The notes under the pieces: model-generated
Databases searched by the model: none
What the model saw: only the letters and a program-made list of their open reading frames with translations
Told to the model about the DNA's origin: nothing
Shown: piece after piece, positions 22,296 through 30,798 of the stretch
Layout of the letters: every line of letters starts with the position of its first letter
How positions within the stretch are numbered: position 1 is the first letter of the stretch
Assembly (NCBI RefSeq): GCF_900163655.1
Contig: NZ_FWFG01000064.1
Location: forward strand, 1-64,000
Reading direction: 5' to 3'
DNA from: Brachybacterium nesterenkovii
Lineage (GTDB): Bacteria; Actinomycetota; Actinomycetes; Actinomycetales; Dermabacteraceae
DNA length: 64,000 bases
Position numbers and translations under genes: made by a program

Positions 22296-24431
22296 GTGGC
22301 CTCAGAGCCCACGTCGACCTCCCGCCCGCCCGCCGCCGACCTCCGCGACTCGGCATCCGACCCCGCAGATGCCGCCCCGCAGGCGGCCAGCGCTCCCGCA
22401 TCCGAGGCCCCGCTGCCCGGTCGTCCGCTGCCCGACAGCCCGGTGCCTGGCAGTCCTGTGCCCGACAGCCTGGTCCCCGACCCGCGCCCTGAGGAGCCGG
22501 ACTACCCGCACGGCCTGCATCCGGGCCTCGTCCCCGGCGTCCCCGTCGACCGCAACCGCATCCGCTTCGGCCTGGACCGCGTGGTCTTCGGCATCACCGG
22601 CACGCTCGTCCTCGCCTTCGTGGTCTGGGGCATCCTCGCCCTCGGCGCCATCGGCACCGTCACGGGGACCGCGATCGGCTGGGTCATGCGCAACCTCGGC
22701 TGGCTGTTCAACCTGTGCGTCGCAGGCGTGCTGCTGTTCATGCTCTACCTGGCCTTCAGCCGCTAGGGGGACATCCCGCTGGGACCCGACGGGGAGGAGC
22801 CCGAGTTCAGCCGCTTCGCCTGGGTGGCCATGATGTTCGGCGCCGGCATCGGCGTGGGCATCTTCTTCTACGGGCCCTACGAGCCGCTTTTCCACTACGT
22901 GACCCCGCCGCCAGAGACCGTCGCGAGGGAGACCCCCGAGGCCCTGCACCACAGCCTCGCACAGGTGATCTTCGAATGGGGCCCGCACGCCTGGGCGATC
23001 TACGCCCTCGTCGGCGGCGCCGTCGCCTACTCCTCCTACCGACGCGGCCGCCCCTCCCTGCTCAGCTCCGTGTTCCACGCCCTCATCGGCTCCCGCCACA
23101 CGCAGGGGACGGTGGGGCGGATCATCGACATGGCCGCGATCATCGCCACCGTGTTCGGAACCGCCGGGGCCCTCGGCATCGCCGCCCTGCAGATCATGGA
23201 GGGCGTCCAGGTGGTCACGGGCGTCGGCCGCGTCGGCAACGGCGTGCTCGTGCTCATCATCGCCTTGCTTGGCGTCGCCGTGATCGTCTCCGCGGTCTCC
23301 GGCGTCTCCCGCGGCATCCGCTACCTGTCGAACGTCAACATCGCCCTCACGCTCGCGCTCGTCGCGTTCGTGTTCGTCACCGGGCCTACGCTGTTCCTGC
23401 TCAACCTCATCCCGTCCTCCGTCATGCAGTACGGCCAGGAGGTGCTCGGGATGATGAGCCGCTCGCTGTCGTGGGGCGAGGAGACCGTGGAGTGGCAGGC
23501 CGCGTGGAGCGTCTTCTACTTCGCCTGGTGGATCGCCTGGTCGCCCTTCGTGGGGATCTTCCTGGCCCGCATCTCCCGCGGCCGGACGATCCGCGAGTTC
23601 GTGCTGGGCACCATGCTGATCCCCAGCTCGATCCTCGTGATCGCCTTCGCCGTCTTCGGCGGCACCTCGATCAGCATGTACCGCGACGGCGTCGAGGGCA
23701 TCACGCCGGAGGCCAGCCCGCCGCAGGTGCTGTTCGGCATGTTCGAGCACCTGCCGCTGTCGGGCCTGGTGTCGGTTCTCGTGTGCATCGTCCTGGCGAG
23801 CTTCTTCATCACCAGCGCGGACTCGGCGTCCGTGGTGATGGGCACGCTGTCCTCGCGCGGCGACCCGAAGCCCCGCAAGGCCCTCGTGATCTTCTGGGGC
23901 GTGATGATGATCGGCATCGCCGTGGTGATGCTGCTGGCCGGCGGCGAGACCACGCTGGACGCCCTGCAGAGCCTCATGATCATCGTGACGGTGCCCTTCG
24001 CGGCGATCCTGCTGCTGGTGGCCGCGGCGTTCCACAAGGAGCTGTCGACGGATCCGGCGGCCATCCGCCAGGATCACGCTTCGGCCGCTCTTGACCTCGC
24101 GGTCCGACGCGGCATCGAGGAGCACGGCGACGACTGGACGTTCCCCGTCGGGTCCTCGCCCGCCGGGCAGGGCGCCGGTGCGGAGATCGACTCGCGCAGC
24201 GAGCACGTCACCGCGTGGTATCGCCGCACGGACGAGGACGGCCAGCCCGTGGACTACGACTACGAGACCGACACCTGGGGCGATGGCTGGACCCATGAGG
24301 ACGACGAGCCCGAGGGCGACGAGCCCGCCGATGGTGAGCGCGCAGATGGCGTGACCGTGGACGACGAGCGCACGGACGGCGTGCCCGCGGACGCCGTGCC
24401 TGCGGACGGCGAGCCGGCGGCGCGCGCCTGA
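22296..24431 (+). pseudogene. BCCT-family betaine/choline/carnitine transporter interrupted by an in-frame TAG
   Basis: A 712-codon reading frame for a BCCT osmolyte transporter, continuous except for TAG at 22764-22766 (codon 157). The N-terminal 90 residues are Pro/Ala-rich, then transmembrane helix 1 (VVFGITGTLVLAFVVWGILALG). The stop falls in the conserved loop LAFSR-*-GDIPLGPDGEEPEFSRF, where relatives have an aromatic residue, so one base change from TAC or TAT explains it. Downstream, AGIGVGIFFYGPYEPL, the Trp-rich WSVFYFAWWIAWSPFVGIFLARISRGRTIREF signature and an acidic C-terminal tail are all intact. The GTG at 22296 has GACAGGAGC upstream. It is either a young pseudogene, read through, or a sequencing error. 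Confidence 0.88.
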
Positions 24432-24468
24432 CGCCAGGTGCCGCGTGCTCGCTCATCCCTGCTCCGCG

Positions 24469-24520
24469 TTGTGTCCGTTTCCGTGTACATGCCCGCGTGC
24501 ATGTACACGGGAACGGACAC
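24469..24520. terminator. 23-bp stem-loop after the BCCT gene
   Basis: Arms at 24469-24491 and 24498-24520 pair over 23 bases with a single G-T wobble around a 6-base loop. It lies between two convergent genes and would work in both directions. Confidence 0.75.
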
Positions 24521-24637
24521 AGGCGATCCGGTGCGGGGTGGGGTCCGCCTGTCAGCCGCAGCCACCGCCACTACTACCGGCCGCAGCCACAGCCACCGCC
24601 TCGCGCGCGGTCACCTGACCTGCTGCCTCATGCCGCC

Positions 24638-24697
24638 GTCGAGTGTCACGCTGCGACTCGGATCGGCGCGATTCTGGCATCCAGGCTGACACTCGAC
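24638..24697. repeat. Inverted repeat with GTCGAGTGTCA arms
   Basis: GTCGAGTGTCA (24638-24648) is perfectly complementary to TGACACTCGAC (24687-24697), enclosing 38 bases that include GCGACTCGGATCGGCGCG. The outer arm sequence GTCGAG recurs in the palindrome at 56613. It looks like an extragenic palindromic element. Confidence 0.6.
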
Positions 24698-24849
24698 GCG
24701 CACCCCGGAGGATGGTGGCGGGGGTAACCAGGCTGGCGCTCGACGCGCATTCCGGAGGATGGTGGCGGGGGTAACCAGGCTGGCGCTCGACGCGCACCCC
24801 GGAGGATGGTGGCGGGGCAGCGGGGCTGGCGCTCGATGCGCATTCCGGA
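24683..24849 (+). repeat. Tandem 47-bp repeat, about 3.5 copies
   Basis: Units start at 24683, 24730 and 24777, with a partial copy from 24824. Each begins AGGCTGRCRCTCGACGCGCA and continues CCGGAGGATGGTGGCGGGG; units one and two differ at only four positions. The start of each unit repeats the right arm of the inverted repeat at 24638-24697. Non-coding; no ribosome binding site or conserved reading frame. Confidence 0.85.
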
Positions 24850-24894
24850 CCAGCGGCGCACCCCGGACCAGCGGCGCACCCGGACCAGCGGCAC
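24845..24894 (+). repeat. 18-bp tandem repeat, 2.8 copies
   Basis: CCGGACCAGCGGCGCACC occurs at 24845-24862 and 24863-24880, followed by a degenerate copy to 24894. It abuts the 47-bp array, and together they fill the gap before the glycosyltransferase gene that ends at 24921. Confidence 0.8.
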
Positions 24895-24920
24895 GTGGCG
24901 CCGTCCCGAGCCCTCGCCCC

Positions 24921-26072
24921 TCAGCGACCGATCGGCCGCACGCCCTGGACGCGGTAGATCTCGCCCAGGCGCTCGGCCACCCGGTGCAGGTCCACCGCCT
25001 CGGCCTCGGCGCGACCGGCGGCCGTGAGATCCGGCAGATCGCCGGCCAGCAGCGCGCTCAGACGCGCCACCGCATCATCGACCACGGCACGGCCCTCGCC
25101 GCGCACCATGTGCGTGACGCGGCCATCGGCCAGCCACTCGCGGTAGATCGGGATGTCGCGCACCACCACCGGGGCCTCGCACGCGAGCGCCTCGAGCAGC
25201 ACGATCCCCTCGGTCTCCTCGCGGGTGAGGAAGCAGAAGGCGTCGCAGCCCGCGTAGGCGTCCCGCAGCACCGTCGGCGCGACGTAGCCGGGGAACAGGC
25301 AGTTGGCGGGGGCACCGGCGATCGCCGCGGCCACGTCCCGGGTGATCATCCGCGGATCCGTGCGGCCGTACCAGACGAAGGTGACGTCCGGCAGGCGCCG
25401 GGCCACCTCGACCCAGTCGAGGATCCCCTTGCGGACCATCTGCAGGCCCACGCTCATCACGACCTGCGCGTCCGGAGCCAGCCCCAGGCTCTCGCGCAGG
25501 CGCTCCCGGGCCGACGGGTCGGGACGGAAGAAGGTCGTGTCCACGCCGTTGGACAGCACGTGGATGTTGCGGCGCAGCCGGTACTGCGGGCGCGAGATCA
25601 GGGAGCGCGCGTACGGGGTGGGCGTCACGACGGCGTCGCCCGTGCGGTAGATCGACGCGATCCAGCGGCGGAACCACGGCGCGATCGCATTGGCCCCGGT
25701 GAACGAGTCCCGGAAGTCCTCCTCCGTCGAATGCGCCCACACGAGGACGGGCCGCCCCCGCCAGCGCGCCCAGCGGGCCAGCAGGGGGGTGTCGGGGAAG
25801 GGGGTGTTCAGGTGCACCACGTCGAACGGCGCGAACGGACTGGTGACCACCTCATGGCCCAGGGCCTCGACGGCCCGGCGCTGATGGCGCATGGCCTCGC
25901 CGATGCCGGACTGGGTGGCCAGGGCCGCCAGCCCGCGGGGGATCAGCACCCGCAGCGGACGATCCGGGACCGGCGCGGCAGGGCGGCGCGAGGGGACGTG
26001 GCGGCGGGAGGCGGAGGAGAGGCGGTCGAGGAGTCGATCGCATAGGGTCCCGGGGAGGCGGGTGCGGGGCAT
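24921..26072 (-). CDS. GT4 glycosyltransferase, LafB-like glycolipid synthase
   Basis: A 383-residue GT-B glycosyltransferase strongly resembling the second enzyme of the glycolipid-anchor pathway in Gram-positives (Listeria LafB and relatives), which extends glucosyl-diacylglycerol. Shared stretches include SGIGEAMRHQRRAVEALG, VWAHSTEEDFRDSFTGANAI, TPTPYARSLI, VLSNGVD and the GT4 donor-binding TREETEGIVLLEALACEAPVVVRDIP. The first 40 residues are Arg/Pro-rich. It lies 14 bases downstream of a LafA-like gene, so the two form an operon. Probable role: making the diglycosyl lipid that anchors lipoteichoic acid or a lipoglycan in the membrane. Sugar specificity cannot be read from sequence. Confidence 0.85.
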   Translation of the reverse strand: MPRTRLPGTLCDRLLDRLSSASRRHVPSRRPAAPVPDRPLRVLIPRGLAALATQSGIGEAMRHQRRAVEALGHEVVTSPFAPFDVVHLNTPFPDTPLLARWARWRGRPVLVWAHSTEEDFRDSFTGANAIAPWFRRWIASIYRTGDAVVTPTPYARSLISRPQYRLRRNIHVLSNGVDTTFFRPDPSARERLRESLGLAPDAQVVMSVGLQMVRKGILDWVEVARRLPDVTFVWYGRTDPRMITRDVAAAIAGAPANCLFPGYVAPTVLRDAYAGCDAFCFLTREETEGIVLLEALACEAPVVVRDIPIYREWLADGRVTHMVRGEGRAVVDDAVARLSALLAGDLPDLTAAGRAEAEAVDLHRVAERLGEIYRVQGVRPIGR

Positions 26073-26086
26073 CGGGGGCGCCCGGT

Positions 26087-27451
26087 TCAGGCCGCAGCGG
26101 GCGCGGCAGGCGCAGCGGGCGCGGGAGGCGCAGAGGGCGCACCGGGCGCGGCAGGTGCAACCGGCGCACCGGTGCGGCGGGCGATGGCCTCGCGGTACAC
26201 GGCGATGGCCGCGCGGCCGAAGGCCTCCGCGCCGCAGGACTCGTGCGCGTGCGCGGCGGCGGCGCGGGACATGCGCCCGCGCACATTGGCGTGGTCGAGG
26301 AGGTCGCCGAGGCGGTAGACGAACTCCGCCCGGCCCTCGTACTGCCAGCCGGTGATCCCGTCGAGGACCACGCCCGTGAGCGAGGGGTCGCGGCGGCACA
26401 GCAGCGGCGTGCCGCAGGCGAGCGCCTCGATGAAGGTCAGCCCCTGGGTCTCGCTGAGGGACGCGCTGACGAACACGTCGCCCATCCGGTACCAGCGCGG
26501 CACCTCGGCGGGGTCGACGGCGCCGATGAGGCGGACGCGATCGGCGAGCCCCAGCTCGCGCGCGTGCTGCTCGAGCTCGGTGCGGAAGGGCCCGTCGCCG
26601 ACGAGCACCAGGGTCCAGTCCTCGCGGCCCGATGCTGCCAGGTGCGAGAGCACCTCGTCGAGATTCTTCTCCTTGGCCAGGCGGCACACGGAGACGAGCA
26701 CGCGGTGGTCGGCCGGGATGCCCAGCTCGCGGCGCAGCGCGGCGGCGTCCTCGTGCTCGGCCGCGGTGCCCGCCGGGCGGAAGCGGCTCAGATCCAGCCC
26801 GGTGGGGACCACGTGGATGGGGCGGTCGACGCCGTAGCCGCGCAGCAGGGCGTCGACCTTGGCGGTGGGCACCACGACGTCATCGGTGCGGGCCAGCACG
26901 CGGCGGGAGAACGTCTCGACCACTTTGCGGCCCATGGTGCGCGAGGGCGAGTAGTAGTGCGTGTAGTCCTCGTAGATGGTGTGGTACGTGTGCACCAGCG
27001 GGATGCCGAGCTCGCGAGACAGGCTGCGGGCCCACACGAAGGTGGAGAACTCGCACTGGGAGTGGATCACGTCGGGTGCCCAGTCCAGCAGGGCGCGGCG
27101 GATCGGGTCGTTGCGCAGCACGCCGATGCGGGCGCGGTCGTACAGGATCGATGCGGAGATCGAGCCGAGGCGGTAGACGCCGTCGTCGGAGGCGGAGGAG
27201 TGCAGCCCCTCGGCGAGCGTGAGCACGCGGACCTCGCATCCCGCCTTCTCGAGCTCGCGGCGCAGGGTCGTGACGGAGGCGACGACGCCGTTGACGGCGG
27301 GCTCCCACCAGTCGGTGGTGAGCAGCACCCGCAGCGGGCGGCGCACGGACGCGGGCACGGGCATGGGGGAGGGGAAGGGAGCCGGGACGTCGACTGTCCA
27401 CCCGACAGGCTGCTGCCTGCTGGTGGGGTCGCCCACGGTCGATGCGGTCAT
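26087..27451 (-). CDS. GT4 glycosyltransferase, LafA-like (diacylglycerol glycosyltransferase family)
   Basis: A 454-residue GT4 enzyme of the group that adds the first sugar to diacylglycerol. Recognisable parts are TDWWEPAVNGVVASVTTLRRELE (about residues 45-67), HTYHTIYEDYTHYYSP, VVPTAKVDALLRGYGV, VVPTGLDLSRF, VGDGPFRTELE and the donor-site SETQGLTFIEALACGTPLL. The C-terminus is an Ala/Pro tail of about 25 residues. The first 38 residues are a Pro-rich extension; the true start could be later. It forms a two-gene operon with the LafB-like gene. Joint presence of LafA- and LafB-like enzymes supports a glycolipid anchor for lipoteichoic acid or similar polymer. Confidence 0.85.
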   Translation of the reverse strand: MTASTVGDPTSRQQPVGWTVDVPAPFPSPMPVPASVRRPLRVLLTTDWWEPAVNGVVASVTTLRRELEKAGCEVRVLTLAEGLHSSASDDGVYRLGSISASILYDRARIGVLRNDPIRRALLDWAPDVIHSQCEFSTFVWARSLSRELGIPLVHTYHTIYEDYTHYYSPSRTMGRKVVETFSRRVLARTDDVVVPTAKVDALLRGYGVDRPIHVVPTGLDLSRFRPAGTAAEHEDAAALRRELGIPADHRVLVSVCRLAKEKNLDEVLSHLAASGREDWTLVLVGDGPFRTELEQHARELGLADRVRLIGAVDPAEVPRWYRMGDVFVSASLSETQGLTFIEALACGTPLLCRRDPSLTGVVLDGITGWQYEGRAEFVYRLGDLLDHANVRGRMSRAAAAHAHESCGAEAFGRAAIAVYREAIARRTGAPVAPAAPGAPSAPPAPAAPAAPAAA

Positions 27452-27554
27452 GCCCCGAGACTACGGCGCTGCCTGGGTCGCGGTGGTCCGCCGCGCCCCG
27501 GAGTTTCCCCGGAAGGTCGGGACCGTCACGTCTCCGCCGTCGGGACGATACGCG

Positions 27555-28037
27555 TCAGTCGTCGGCGCGATACGTCGCCGTCACCGAGGCGCTCGCCAGG
27601 GCCTGCGTGTGGATCGCGAAGCGCGCCTGGACGTGCGGCGCCTCGGCGTCCACGCCCAGGGTCTCGACGGGCAGGGCGTGCACGGTGAAGACGTAGCGGT
27701 GCTCCTCGCCCGCGGGCGGGAACGCGCCGGTGTAGCCGGGCTCCCCGGCGTCGCTGACGCCCTGGACGAGGCCGTCGGCGTCGCGCGGCAGGCCGGCCGG
27801 GAGGCTGGTCGTGGACGCCGGGATGTCCCAGGCGATCCAGTGCCAGAAGCCCGAGCCCGTGGGGGCGTCCGGGTCGTAGCAGGTGATCGCGAAGGACCGC
27901 GTGCCCTCGGGCGCACCGGACCAGCTCAGATCGGGGGAGATCGACGGCCCGCCGGCGGGCTCGCCCACCTGGTCATGGGCGAGGACGGAGCCGTCGGGCA
28001 CAGCGGACGAGGTCAGGGTGAACGTGTTCTGGGTCAT
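27555..28037 (-). CDS. YbhB/YbcL family (PEBP) protein
   Basis: A 160-residue protein of the phosphatidylethanolamine-binding protein fold, bacterial YbhB/YbcL branch. The anion-binding signature is present: SPDLSWSGAPEGTRSFAITCYDPDAP (about 35-60), GFWHWIAWDIP and the later GYTGAFPPAGEEHRYVFTVHAL. No signal peptide is seen, so it is cytoplasmic. The ATG at 28037 begins directly at the family domain. Bacterial members have no settled role; they may bind small anionic ligands or affect kinase signalling. It lies alone between the glycosyltransferase and ATP-grasp operons. Confidence 0.93.
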   Translation of the reverse strand: MTQNTFTLTSSAVPDGSVLAHDQVGEPAGGPSISPDLSWSGAPEGTRSFAITCYDPDAPTGSGFWHWIAWDIPASTTSLPAGLPRDADGLVQGVSDAGEPGYTGAFPPAGEEHRYVFTVHALPVETLGVDAEAPHVQARFAIHTQALASASVTATYRADD

Positions 28038-28198
28038 GGTCCCCAGCCTACGAAGACTCCGCGGGCGCGCATCCAGGGGATGCGGAGGTTGGACCACCAG
28101 GTTCCGCGTCGGACGGCGAGATCGCCCCGGGGCAGAGCGCGACCGGAGCCCGCAGCGACGCGACCGCCCGCGAGGGCTGATCCTCAGGGGCCGACGCC

Positions 28199-29485
28199 TC
28201 AGAACCCGTCGGTCGTCGGCTTCGGGTAGTGGCGCAGGAACTTGCGCACCTGGTTGACCATCGCGAGGGCCACGTACTTGCGGCGGCCCAGGCCCTCGGG
28301 CCCGTACAGCAGCGGGTGGACCGTCGCGCCCTTGGCGATCGCCTTGACCCGGCGCAGCAGCGCGGGATCGGTGATGTAGCGCCACAGCAGCGGCTTCGGG
28401 ACGATCGAGTACAGGATCTCCCGCTGCGGGGTGATCCGCTCGATCGCGCGCTGCTCCACGACGTCGGCGACCACCGCGCGCGCGACGTTCGCGCCGGCCG
28501 CGGTCATGTACACGTTGTTGCGGCCGATACGGGGGTTGACCTCGAAGAACTTCGCGACGCCGTCCTTCGGATCCACCTTCACGTCGAAGTTCGCGTAGCC
28601 GCGGTAGCCCGTGTGCTGCAAGAAGGCGACGGACTGCTCGGCGATCTCGCCCTGGTCGGTGGTGATCATCGCGGCGGGGTTGCCCAGCGCGCCCGGCGTG
28701 TGCTCCTCGAGCAGCACGTGCGCGCCGCCCAGCAGCGTCACCTCGCCGCGGGAGTCGACGTACGCGGTGATCGACCGCATCGCGGTGTCGTCGCCGCCGA
28801 CCATCTCCTGGACCACGAAGCGATCGTCGAAACCGGCGGCGTCCAGGGTCCGCACCAGCTCCTCGAGCTCGGCGAGCGAGGCGATCTCGTACACCTTCTT
28901 CTTGCCCGCGAAGGAGACGCGCGAGTACGCCGAGGAGCGCGAGGTCTTGGCCACCACCGGGTAGGGCAGGTCGATCTCGGGCACGGGGGTGGGGCCCTCG
29001 CCGGAGAAGTCGATGATGATCGTGCGCGGGGTGGGCACGCCGATCTCGGTGCACAGGCGGGTGAACTCGGCCTTGTCGGAGACCGCCTCGAGGGTCTCCG
29101 GCGCCAGGATCGGCAGCACGAACACCTCGCCGAGCGCCTCGCGGTTCTCGCTCATGAGCACCACGAGCCAGTCCGCGTTGGCCAGCAGGATGATCGGGAC
29201 GTCGGCACCGCGGCGCTCCCGGATCTCGCGCCCCGCCGCGAGCAGCGCGGACACCAGTTGCTCGTCGCTCGCGCCCATCCCGACCTCGCGGGTGCGCAGG
29301 ATCCGCGAGTCCGCGACCGGCCCGGACACCTGCCGGGTCACGACCGTGGAGACGGTCCCGTACTCCTCGTGGAAGGCGCGGGCCAGCGCGTAGATGCCGA
29401 TGTCGCCGCCCAGCAGCACGACCTCGACATCGGGGAGGCCGCGAGCGGGGGTCGGCTCGGCGGAGGGAACGGTCGCAGAGGTCAC
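28199..29485 (-). CDS. ATP-grasp carboxylate-amine ligase, D-aspartate ligase-like (second of pair)
   Basis: A 428-residue ATP-grasp ligase similar to Enterococcus D-aspartate ligase, which attaches a D-amino acid to the third-position diamino acid of the peptidoglycan stem. An N-terminal Rossmann-like part (VVLLGGDIGIYALARAFHEEYG) is followed by the ATP-grasp core: YPVVAKTSRSSAYSRVSFAGKKKVYEI, FVVQEMVGGDDTAMRSITAYV and the metal-binding NFDVKVDPKDG...FFEVNPRIGRNN. The GTG at 29485 has CCAGGAG upstream, 17 bases after the stop of the paralogous upstream gene. The pair may add two different residues in sequence; see the finding. No membrane segment. Confidence 0.85.
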   Translation of the reverse strand: MTSATVPSAEPTPARGLPDVEVVLLGGDIGIYALARAFHEEYGTVSTVVTRQVSGPVADSRILRTREVGMGASDEQLVSALLAAGREIRERRGADVPIILLANADWLVVLMSENREALGEVFVLPILAPETLEAVSDKAEFTRLCTEIGVPTPRTIIIDFSGEGPTPVPEIDLPYPVVAKTSRSSAYSRVSFAGKKKVYEIASLAELEELVRTLDAAGFDDRFVVQEMVGGDDTAMRSITAYVDSRGEVTLLGGAHVLLEEHTPGALGNPAAMITTDQGEIAEQSVAFLQHTGYRGYANFDVKVDPKDGVAKFFEVNPRIGRNNVYMTAAGANVARAVVADVVEQRAIERITPQREILYSIVPKPLLWRYITDPALLRRVKAIAKGATVHPLLYGPEGLGRRKYVALAMVNQVRKFLRHYPKPTTDGF

Positions 29486-29502
29486 GGGGTCTCCTGGTCG
29501 GC

Positions 29503-30762
29503 TCAGAAGCCGGTGTCGGTGGGGCGCGGGTAGACCGCGCGGTACTTGCGCACGAAGTTCAGCCCGGACACGGTCGCATAGGCCTTCATCCAGGCGCCCT
29601 CGGGGCGGTACCGGAACGGGTTGGCGAGCTTCGTCCGGGCCAGGCGCCGTACGCGATCCCGCAGGGCGGCGTCGCGGATGTACCGCAGCACCAGGCGCAC
29701 CGGGAGGATCGAGTACAGGAACGGCTCGGTCACGACCACCTGCTCGATGTCGTGTCCGAGCACGAGGTCCTCGACCACGTGGCGCGCCACGGACTCGCCC
29801 GTCGCGGTCACGTAGTAGTTGTTGCGGCCGATGCGCGGATTCAGCTCGAAGAAGCACTCCTCGCCCGTGCGCGGGTCCACCTTCACGTCGAAGTTCGCGA
29901 AGCCCACGTAGTCGACGGCGTCGAGGAAGCGGGCGGCGGCGTCGGTCAGGCTCGGGAAGGAGCCGGTGACCATCGCGGCGGGACGGCCCAGGGCATCGGG
30001 CGTGTGCTCGCCCAGCAGCACCTGCGCGGCGCACAGCAGCGTGACCTTCCCGCGGCTCGAGCGGTACGCGGTGATCGAGCGGCAGACGGTGTCGTCGCCC
30101 GGGATCAGCTCCTGGAACAGGAAGCGGCCGGTGAAGCCGGCCTCGCGCAGGCGTCGCACCGTGTCGCGGACGTCCTCGGCGGACTCCAGGAAGTACACCT
30201 TCTTCTTGCCCTCGAAGGACAGGTGGGAGTACTCGGCGGTGTTCGCGGCCTTGCCGACGCAGGGGAAGGACCACGGCAGCTCGTCGTCCCCGTTCCAGTC
30301 CGGCTCGCCGGCCCGCGAGAAGTCGACGATCACGGTGGGCGGGGTCGCGATGCCCAAGCCCTGGCAGATCTCGGCGAACTCCGCCTTGTCGGCCAGGCGC
30401 TCGAGCATCGCGCGCGGCACCTGCCCCAGCAGGTAGTCCGGCTCAAGATCCTCGCGGAAGCGGTCGATGAAGTCGATCAGCGAATCCGCATTGCACAGCA
30501 GCAGAGCGGGGCGCCCCTCCGGGCGCTTCGCGGCGAGATCGACGAGCGCGTCGCGCATCGCCTCGTCGCTCGCGCCCTTGCCCAGCACCACCGTGTCCGC
30601 CGTGACCGTGCGCTCGTTCATCTCGACGGGCACGCGGCACACGACGGTCGACCGCATCCCGTACTCCTGGTGGAAGGCGATCGTGAGGTTCAGGGAGTTG
30701 AGGCCCGCTCCCAGGACGACGACGTCGAAACCGGGATCGGGGGCTGGAGCGCTCTCGGGCAT
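29503..30762 (-). CDS. ATP-grasp carboxylate-amine ligase, D-aspartate ligase-like (first of pair)
   Basis: A 419-residue ATP-grasp ligase, a clear paralogue of the gene that follows it. It begins VVVLGAGLNSLNLTIAFHQEYG, then has the lysine-containing GKAANTAEYSHLSFEGKKKVYFLE, the adenine-binding FLFQELIPGDDTVCRSITAYR and the metal site NFDVKVDPRTGEECFFELNPRIGRNN. The PGDD and NPRxGR motifs are shared with Enterococcus faecium D-aspartate ligase. Both genes end in a similar basic tail (RKYRAVYPRPTDTGF here). It is first in a two-gene operon, with a start at 30762 close behind the GH13 gene region. The amino acid added is not predictable from sequence alone. Confidence 0.85.
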   Translation of the reverse strand: MPESAPAPDPGFDVVVLGAGLNSLNLTIAFHQEYGMRSTVVCRVPVEMNERTVTADTVVLGKGASDEAMRDALVDLAAKRPEGRPALLLCNADSLIDFIDRFREDLEPDYLLGQVPRAMLERLADKAEFAEICQGLGIATPPTVIVDFSRAGEPDWNGDDELPWSFPCVGKAANTAEYSHLSFEGKKKVYFLESAEDVRDTVRRLREAGFTGRFLFQELIPGDDTVCRSITAYRSSRGKVTLLCAAQVLLGEHTPDALGRPAAMVTGSFPSLTDAAARFLDAVDYVGFANFDVKVDPRTGEECFFELNPRIGRNNYYVTATGESVARHVVEDLVLGHDIEQVVVTEPFLYSILPVRLVLRYIRDAALRDRVRRLARTKLANPFRYRPEGAWMKAYATVSGLNFVRKYRAVYPRPTDTGF

Positions 30763-30798
30763 GGCCGTGATCCTACCGAGACCCCGATCCTCGGCCGC

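Noticed and set aside
24638-24894. CRISPR array
   Set aside because: The repeats are directly adjacent with no unique spacers, and no cas gene is near.
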